Source: Thermodesulfovibrionales bacterium
GTDB taxonomy: Bacteria > Nitrospirota > Thermodesulfovibrionia > Thermodesulfovibrionales > SM23-35
Assembly: GCA_022013235.1 (NCBI GenBank)
Contig: JAKLQR010000203.1
Location: 1 to 10,582 of the forward strand
Length of the DNA: 10,582 bases
Direction of reading: 5' to 3'
The translations under genes and the position numbers were made by a program. The notes under the pieces are model-generated. The model was not told the DNA's origin, made no database searches, and was given only the letters and a program-made list of their open reading frames with translations. Within the stretch, counting starts at the first letter, position 1, and each line of letters opens with the position of its first letter. Of this stretch, positions 5,859 through 10,582 are shown piece by piece.

Positions 5859-8048
5859 ATGATCCATACCGGAAGCAACCAGGAAACCTTTCTGCACGAC
5901 ACTCTCAAGACGGTTTTTGGCTTTCAGACATTCCGTCCGAACCAGGAAGCTATCATCCGGAGTATTCTTGCCGGGATGGACGTATTTGCCGTAATGCCTA
6001 CAGGCGGCGGGAAGTCCTTATGTTTTCAGTTGCCTGCAACGGTGATGCACGGCACGACGGTTGTTATTAGTCCGCTTATCTCATTGATGAAAGATCAGGT
6101 GGACGCAGCAGTCGGAAACGGGATACAGGCCGCATTTATAAACAGCTCGATGAGTTCCGATGAGGTATCAGACGTCTACCGTATGTTGCAATACAAGAAG
6201 ATAAGCCTTCTCTATATCGCCCCCGAACGATTTGCGATGCCGCATTTCCTTGAAAGGCTGAAGACGGTGAAACTCTCCCTGTTTGCCATTGACGAGGCCC
6301 ATTGCATATCAGAATGGGGGCATGATTTCCGTCCGGATTATCTTGGCCTTTCCCGTATCCCTGAGCTGTTTCCCGATGTGCCGGTTGCTGCCTTTACCGC
6401 AACCGCGACCAGAAGGGTTCAGGAAGATATAATTTATAAGATCGGCCTCAGAAAACCTCATATCGTGCGGGCATCGTTTAACCGTCCGAACCTCTTCTAC
6501 GAGGTCAAGGCAAAATCAAGGGTAGAATTGCAGATACTGGAGTTTCTCAGCGACCATCCGGGCGAATCAGGGATTATCTACCGGACAACCCGCGATTCGG
6601 TGATGGAGACAGCCGGTTTCCTGAACACAAAGGGGATTGCGGCGCTGCCCTACCATGCCGGTTTATCAGCTGACGAACGGACAAGAAACCAGGAGACGTT
6701 TAACAGGGATGAAGTGCAGGTAATAGTAGCAACCATTGCCTTCGGGATGGGCATCGATAAATCGAATCTGCGTTTTGTTCTCCATGCCGACCTTCCCAAA
6801 AATATCGAAGGCTATTATCAGGAGACAGGCCGGGCAGGCCGGGACGGAGACCCCGCCCACTGCCTCCTCTTTTTCGGACGGGGCGATATCCCCAAGATCC
6901 GTTATTTCATCAATGAGATAAAGGACGATAAAGACCGGTTTATCTCGATCGAGAAGTTAAATCAGATTGTAGGGTTTGCAGCGCACAACGTATGCAGGAG
7001 AAGGCAGCTTCTGGGATTTTTCGGGGAAGACTATCCCGATGATAATTGCGGCGCCTGTGATATCTGTTCCGGGTCGGTCGAACAGGTCGACATTACCACA
7101 GATGCGCAGATACTCCTGTCGGCAATATCAAGAACCGGGCAGCGGTTCGGGACAGGTCATATTATCGATATTGTGACCGGCGCGGATACAAAGCGCATCC
7201 GGGAGCTTGGACATAACAGTATCAAGACTTACGGCACAGGAAAAGGCAGGGACAAGAAATACTGGCGTTCTGTGATCGATGAACTCATTGCACAGGAAAC
7301 CGTTCTGCAGGAAGGTGATCCTTACCCTGTGATGAAAATTACCCCGAAGGGCTCAGATATCCTGTTCGGCAGGGAAAGCTTTATGGCGTTGAGGAAAGAG
7401 GAGGGAAAGGCGAAGACCGCGAGGGAAAAAGAAGACGCTGAAGGATATGACAGGACACTTTTCGAGAAACTTCGCGCTGTCAGAAAAAGGATTGCCGAAG
7501 GGCAGGAAGTCCCTCCCTATGTTGTATTTTCAGACAGGACCCTGCGCGAGATGTGCAGGCGCTTTCCTTCGACACTCGCTGAAATGAGGAAAATAAGCGG
7601 TGTCGGTGACGCCAAACTTGAACGGTATGGCAGGGATTTTGTCCGGGAGATACAAAGCTATCTTGATGAAAACCCCGGAATAGCTATTCCGGAACCGGAG
7701 TCAGGGGACGCCGGAAGTGCAGTCCTTCCTCAAAAGAAGAAAAAGGGTGAAACAATCGAAGAGACCTATATGTTTTTCAAGGGCGGGATGTCCCCTGATG
7801 ATATCGCCAAACTGCGCAGTCTTGCGCCTTCCACCATAGCTTCCCATCTGGAACGCCTGATCATGGACGGTCGTGATATAGACATGGACCGGGTTGTCGA
7901 TCCCGGCAAACGTCTGAAGATAGAGGGATTTTTCAAGAACATCAAAGGATGGGAACTCAATCCCGTCGTGGAGCACTTCACCGGTATGGTGAGTTATGAA
8001 GAAGCAAGACTCGTAAGGGCGCATCTGCTTCGGAATAATAAAGGATAA
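5859..8048 (+). CDS. recQ: ATP-dependent DNA helicase RecQ
   Basis: A 729-aa 3'-5' DNA helicase acting in recombination repair and stalled-fork processing. It has the FGFQTFRPNQ aromatic/Q motif (20-29), Walker A PTGGGKS (47-53), DEAH (145-148), motif III FTATAT (179-184), and motif VI QETGRAGR (321-328). The RecQ zinc site has Cys379, Cys397, Cys400 and Cys403, followed by an RQC winged helix (about 410-505) including KTYGTGKGRDKKYWR. HRDC spans about 531-605, with FSDRTLREM and ISGVGDAKLERYG. A lysine-rich linker leads to a C-terminal helix-turn-helix domain (about 630-725) of the HTH_40 kind found on many longer RecQs. The length exceeds the classic 610 aa because of this tail. All catalytic motifs are intact. 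The start at 5859 sits about 20 residues before the Q motif, as in relatives, and lacks a ribosome site (see promoter). It converges with the next gene. Confidence 0.97.
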   Translation: MIHTGSNQETFLHDTLKTVFGFQTFRPNQEAIIRSILAGMDVFAVMPTGGGKSLCFQLPATVMHGTTVVISPLISLMKDQVDAAVGNGIQAAFINSSMSSDEVSDVYRMLQYKKISLLYIAPERFAMPHFLERLKTVKLSLFAIDEAHCISEWGHDFRPDYLGLSRIPELFPDVPVAAFTATATRRVQEDIIYKIGLRKPHIVRASFNRPNLFYEVKAKSRVELQILEFLSDHPGESGIIYRTTRDSVMETAGFLNTKGIAALPYHAGLSADERTRNQETFNRDEVQVIVATIAFGMGIDKSNLRFVLHADLPKNIEGYYQETGRAGRDGDPAHCLLFFGRGDIPKIRYFINEIKDDKDRFISIEKLNQIVGFAAHNVCRRRQLLGFFGEDYPDDNCGACDICSGSVEQVDITTDAQILLSAISRTGQRFGTGHIIDIVTGADTKRIRELGHNSIKTYGTGKGRDKKYWRSVIDELIAQETVLQEGDPYPVMKITPKGSDILFGRESFMALRKEEGKAKTAREKEDAEGYDRTLFEKLRAVRKRIAEGQEVPPYVVFSDRTLREMCRRFPSTLAEMRKISGVGDAKLERYGRDFVREIQSYLDENPGIAIPEPESGDAGSAVLPQKKKKGETIEETYMFFKGGMSPDDIAKLRSLAPSTIASHLERLIMDGRDIDMDRVVDPGKRLKIEGFFKNIKGWELNPVVEHFTGMVSYEEARLVRAHLLRNNKG

Positions 8049-8069
8049 GATTCTTTCAAGGGCTTACAA

Positions 8070-8092
8070 AAAACAACCTAAATGATTGTTTT
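8070..8092. terminator. Weak AT-rich hairpin between convergent genes
   Basis: AAAACAA (8070-8076) and TTGTTTT (8086-8092) form a 7-bp stem with a 9-nt loop in the gap between recQ and the convergent gene. A-rich and T-rich flanks would fit a bidirectional terminator, but the stem is poor in GC. Confidence 0.3.
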
Positions 8093-8126
8093 CATTCTCT
8101 CTACATTTTTGCAGGGCTGACAATTT

Positions 8127-8708
8127 TTATGGTATGCGGAGCAAATGATCGATTGTCTTTATTATATTTTCCATCGGAGATGCAGCGGTCTTATTTGAAT
8201 CTTCCGTTTTCTGAGTCGAGAGATATACATTGCTTCTATAACCGGTAAAGGTCGAGTTCACATTCACTGTTCCTTCCAGATCATACTCATCAATGTACAG
8301 GGACATTTTCATCTTCATTTTTCCTTTAATCTTGCTGGAAGTTTTATTTTCAGAACCATAAAAAGAGTAGCTGGTAATAGATACATCGACGTCTGTATCC
8401 AGCATATACTCCAGACTGTCCTTGAGATAGTCTTCAATATCAGCAGGCTCCATGTAAACAGTGAATTTATTTCGTTCTTGTCCCCAATTTCCTTCTAAAT
8501 CCGTCATCTCAAAGGTGTTGTCATCATAGAAAATGAATTCGTCTTCAAAATATGTTGTTTCTTTTTCGGTCCCATATCCCTTGATCTTGATTATTACTGT
8601 TGTCTTTCCGTTAATATCCCACGAACCCTCTACTAATGACCAGGCAGGACTGCTGAAGAGAATAATGAGTATTGTGCTGAGGATAATTGGAAATATTTTT
8701 CTGAGCAT
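8127..8708 (-). CDS. Small secreted beta-rich protein, function unknown
   Basis: A 193-aa protein when started at ATG 8708, which has AAGGGGG 5 bases upstream. The frame is open 50 codons further back, but that extension has no ribosome site and would bury the signal peptide. Residues 1-24 form a clear signal peptide, MLRKIFP, then a hydrophobic stretch and PAWS before a predicted cut. The mature part begins VEGSWDINGKTTV and alternates strands: a 'GSW', then 'F.DDNTFEMTDLEGNWGQERNKFTVYM', then 'KIKGKMKMKMSLYIDEYDLEGTVNVNSTFTG'. This recalls calycin/lipocalin-like small secreted barrels, but I cannot assign a family. No lipobox cysteine is present. It stands alone, and a weak promoter (TTTTTT-N17-TATATT on the minus strand) may lie just upstream. 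Confidence 0.7.
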   Translation of the reverse strand: MLRKIFPIILSTILIILFSSPAWSLVEGSWDINGKTTVIIKIKGYGTEKETTYFEDEFIFYDDNTFEMTDLEGNWGQERNKFTVYMEPADIEDYLKDSLEYMLDTDVDVSITSYSFYGSENKTSSKIKGKMKMKMSLYIDEYDLEGTVNVNSTFTGYRSNVYLSTQKTEDSNKTAASPMENIIKTIDHLLRIP

Positions 8709-9063
8709 AGTCCCCCTTAAAAGTAATCGTTGTTCATAAATATATTGACAGAGGTATAGAGAAAAAACTTCTTGGTTCCCGTATAAAAAATACCTCATCT
8801 TCCCATCTACTTTATTTGAATCGCTGATATTGAACCATTGCCCTAAATGTAATGTCAAGACGGAATAAAACTTTAAACCTTCTTAAATTCTCCGAACAAA
8901 TCTGGAGGGCAGTCTTTAGAGCAATATGTGTAAAACCCTCTAGGCAATAAGACATCAGAACCGCAGTATATTGCAACTGGAAACCAGGATCAGAAAGGCC
9001 ATGCCTCAAGGGCAATGAGGACATAACAGACAGGGGAGGCGAGCCGCAAGCCCTTGAATTTAT
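8709..9063. other. Intergenic stretch between the secreted protein and tRNA-Val
   Basis: I see no firmly supported gene. A 70-codon minus-strand frame (8812-9024) has a protein-like composition but no ribosome site and overlaps the upstream region of the secreted-protein gene. A weak 5-bp stem (CCTCA...TGAGG, 9007-9023) lies downstream of tRNA-Val and is not a convincing terminator. Confidence 0.4.
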
Positions 9064-9138
9064 TGGTAGGCGATGCTGGTATCGAACCAGCGGCCTCTTC
9101 CGTGTGAAGGAAGCGCTCTACCACTGAGCTAATCGCCC
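9064..9138 (-). tRNA. tRNA-Val (anticodon CAC)
   Basis: Read on the minus strand, the gene starts GGGCGAT, with a D-arm TAGCTCAGTGGTAGAGC and an anticodon stem CTTCC/GGAAG around the loop TTCACAC, giving anticodon CAC for the codon GTG. The T-arm is CTGGTTCGATACCAG, and the acceptor strand ATCGCCT is followed by A73 and an encoded CCA. All stems pair, with one G-U at the end of the acceptor. A TATAAA at 9169-9164, about 26 bases upstream, could be its -10 element. Confidence 0.96.
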
Positions 9139-9222
9139 ACCTGAAAAGAAAGATGCAAGCATTTTTATATTACCCGAAATCGTTTGTTTTTTAAATACCT
9201 CGGCAGAAAGAAATTGAGGCCG

Positions 9223-9244
9223 TGATATAATTTGGCAGCTGCCA
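9223..9244 (+). promoter_or_regulatory. Extended -10 promoter with a 12-bp palindrome at +1
   Basis: TGATATAAT (9223-9231) is a full extended -10 element; the -35 region is poor, as is usual for this class. The perfect palindrome TGGCAGCTGCCA (9233-9244) begins 2 bases later and covers the expected start of transcription, the classic position for a repressor operator. The next gene begins about 90 nt downstream. Confidence 0.5.
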
Positions 9245-9327
9245 TGGTGCAATAAAGCAGTAAAAAATGAAGGAATGGTGTAATACTTCTCCCTCTGGAA
9301 AAGTAAGGCTGGGGGGCAGCAGTTGCA

Positions 9328-9750
9328 ATGAAGAAAATCTTTACCCTCGGGACTGATTTGAGAAGCGAAGAGGATTTCATCGAAATCCTCCTCGCGTATG
9401 ATATCCATGCAGTAATAGATGTCCGCAGTTTCCCGAAAAGCAGGCTTCCGATATTCACCCGGGCCAACCTCGAATCTCTCCTGAAACGGGAAGGACTTGA
9501 ATACCATTTCCTCGGAAAGGAACTGGGCGGCTTCAGAAAGGGCGGATATATTGCCTATGCCATTACTGACGATTTCAGCAGGGGCATCGACTTTCTCGAA
9601 TCTCTTGCAGGGAAAAATACCTCGGTCATAATCTGTGCTGAAAAGTTACCCTGGAAATGCCACCGGAGATGGATAGCACGGGAACTGCAGAAAAGGGGAT
9701 GGGAGGTCGACCATATTATTGAGAAAGGGAAGGTGTGGGTGCCGAAGTGA
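9328..9750 (+). CDS. DUF488 family protein
   Basis: A 140-aa protein matching the DUF488 family throughout. It has TLGTDLRSEEDFIEIL at the N-terminus (usually TIGHS), the DVRSFPKSR motif (31-39), HFLGKELGG, and the family hallmark CAEKLPWKCHRRWIA (about 103-117) with its paired cysteines and CHR triad. The family is common and small, and its biochemical role is not established; the conserved Arg/Cys/His residues suggest binding of a nucleotide or anion. The ATG at 9328 is preceded by GGGGGG, about 11 bases away, which is longer than ideal. Transcription probably begins at the extended -10 promoter near 9238, with a palindrome that could be an operator. The length is typical of the short DUF488 form and nothing is missing. 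No neighbour gives a functional clue. Confidence 0.9.
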   Translation: MKKIFTLGTDLRSEEDFIEILLAYDIHAVIDVRSFPKSRLPIFTRANLESLLKREGLEYHFLGKELGGFRKGGYIAYAITDDFSRGIDFLESLAGKNTSVIICAEKLPWKCHRRWIARELQKRGWEVDHIIEKGKVWVPK

Positions 9751-9821
9751 ATCTGCGGATATATCTGTCTGAAAATAAAAGTACTGAGAGTCTTTAAGGT
9801 CGTCCAAACTGTTCGGGCGCA

Positions 9822-9996
9822 GGGGTGCCGTGCAATTTCCGGATCGGAATAAACTCCCTCTTTTCCTGTGCAAATCTTTCTCTGACTGTAATGGTAGTGG
9901 ACTATTGAAAGTCGAGACCTCCGCTTCGTCTTCCCGAAAGGCCAAAGCCTATTCGGGATTACCCGTGATTCCGATTCGGAAATTGAACGGTATCCC
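9822..9996. repeat. MITE-like unit: long imperfect inverted repeat with inner hairpin
   Basis: Arm 1 includes CAATTTCCGGATCGGAAT (9833-9850); the reverse complement of arm 2 (9968-9985) reads CAATTTCCGAATCGGAAT, identical at 17 of 18 positions. The similarity continues outward: 9822-9832 and the complement of 9986-9996 agree at 8 of 11. Several differences would be G-U pairs in RNA. The 117-base interior carries a second strong hairpin, TCCCGAA-AGGC, loop CAAA, GCCT-a-TTCGGGA (9932-9958). There is no ORF in the unit, and no clear target-site duplication was found. It may be a miniature inverted-repeat element or a structured RNA. Confidence 0.5.
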
Positions 9997-10117
9997 TGAG
10001 GATATTGAAAGGTGAGAATGTATTCCTTATTCGTAGTGTTTTCGTTTAAACTAATTCCTGGCGGGTTTTCTTGCTGTTCGGTACTCTCTTTTTGCTGGGT
10101 ACTGATTGCTGCGTAGA

Positions 10118-10207
10118 GGAGGGGTGCCAGAGCGGTTGAATGGGACGGTCTCGAAAATCGTTGTGGGGGCAACTCCACCGAGGGTTCGAATCCCTCCCCC
10201 TCCGCCA
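10118..10207 (+). tRNA. tRNA-Ser (anticodon CGA)
   Basis: The acceptor GGAGGGG (10118-10124) pairs with CCCCTCC. The D-arm has the GCCAGAGCGGTTGAATGGG form typical of class II tRNAs. The anticodon stem is ACGGT/ATCGT around the loop CTCGAAA, giving anticodon CGA for the codon TCG. A long variable arm (TGTGGGGGCAACTCCACC) marks tRNA-Ser, and the T-arm is GAGGGTTCGAATCCCTC. G73 and an encoded CCA end at 10207. Confidence 0.96.
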
Positions 10208-10216
10208 TGCGATTTC

Positions 10217-10582
10217 TTATCTGCGCTCCTGAAAAAACCTTTTTAACAGTCCTGCACATTCTTCCTGAAGCACCCCCGAGACAACTTCTACCTTATGGTT
10301 CAGTCTTTCATCCGAGAGGATTCTATAGAGGCTGTCGACCGCGCCCCCTTTTTCATCCCTGCACCCGTACACAAGTTGTCCGAGCCGGGCGTTTACCATT
10401 GCGCCTGCGCACATGACACACGGCTCTTTCGTGACATAGAGGGTCGTATGTGTCAGCCGCCAGGTTGATTTTTTATGGGCGCCGAGCCGGAGCACAATCG
10501 TTTCCGCATGGCCTGTGGGATCATTGAATGACTCCCTGCAGTTATGTGCCCTCGCGATTACCACATTGTTCTGCACAAGGAC
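10217..10582 (-). CDS. tadA: tRNA-specific adenosine deaminase TadA (C-terminal part)
   Basis: The frame runs off the right edge: the last visible codons read VLVQNNVVIARAHN, matching the family's 'GAVLV...VIARAHN' segment, so the true start lies outside and the GTG at 10576 is not the initiator. The visible 121 residues contain the zinc and catalytic motif HAE (in PTGHAETIVLR) and the zinc ligands in PCVMC (EPCVMCAGAM), followed by ARLGQLVYGCRDEKGGAVDSLYRI and the C-terminal helix ECAGLLKRFFQERR. TadA deaminates A34 to inosine in tRNA-Arg(ACG), allowing wobble reading. The gene converges on tRNA-Ser with only 9 bases between their ends. The catalytic residues look intact. Confidence 0.95.
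   Translation of the reverse strand, partial: VLVQNNVVIARAHNCRESFNDPTGHAETIVLRLGAHKKSTWRLTHTTLYVTKEPCVMCAGAMVNARLGQLVYGCRDEKGGAVDSLYRILSDERLNHKVEVVSGVLQEECAGLLKRFFQERR

Noticed and set aside
8709..8858. In-frame 50-codon N-terminal extension of the secreted protein
   Set aside because: There is no ribosome site, and the signal peptide at 8708 has a strong AAGGGGG site just upstream.
9555..10259. Long minus-strand frame of 234 codons across tRNA-Ser
   Set aside because: It contains the AEGEGFEPS...PSHSTALAP string, a well-known false translation of the antisense strand of a tRNA-Ser gene. It also overlaps the DUF488 gene and the inverted-repeat unit, and it has no ribosome site.
10217..10576. 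TadA starting at the GTG at 10576
   Set aside because: The codons before it continue the conserved VLV segment and the family has about 25-35 more N-terminal residues, so the gene is cut by the window edge.

Overview
The window looks like a bacterial chromosome segment of moderate GC content. Small hints (an HTH-tailed RecQ, tandem PilZ domains, a small Cys-rich protein, orphan signalling genes, a tRNA-Thr ending in CACCGGCTCCA) suggest Nitrospirota or a deltaproteobacterial lineage. This placement is inference from gene style only. No rRNA or CRISPR array is present.

Left region (1-2050): this is best read as the right end of a tRNA-targeted integrated element. It has a possible integrase C-terminus at the edge (2-82), short tandem repeats, about 550 bases of AT-rich non-coding DNA, and a strong sigma70-type promoter. 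That promoter drives a lone AAA+ ATPase of the AAA_14/DUF4143 type (638-1909). A 45-bp 3' fragment of a tRNA-Thr(CGU) gene at 2006-2050 has no 5' half, as expected for an attachment-site remnant. The intact tRNA and most of the element would lie left of the window.

Middle region (2051-8048): this looks like chromosomal backbone. It holds a secreted HEAT-repeat protein, a divergently placed 83-aa Cys-rich protein on the minus strand, a soluble orphan histidine kinase with a GAF-like sensor, a tandem PilZ protein behind a very good promoter and a 21-codon upstream ORF, and a full-length RecQ helicase (helicase core, zinc/RQC, HRDC, C-terminal HTH). The RecQ promoter is so close to the ATG that the mRNA is predicted to be leaderless.

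Right region (8049-10582): a small secreted beta-rich protein of unknown function (minus), tRNA-Val(CAC) (minus), a DUF488 protein behind an extended -10 promoter with a 12-bp palindrome at the predicted start of transcription, a roughly 175-bp inverted-repeat (MITE-like) unit, tRNA-Ser(CGA), and the 3' part of tadA running in from the right edge on the minus strand.

The genes do not form one pathway. The parts most worth checking are the att-bounded element with its ATPase cargo, the inverted-repeat unit at 9822-9996, the PilZ leader ORF and the leaderless recQ.
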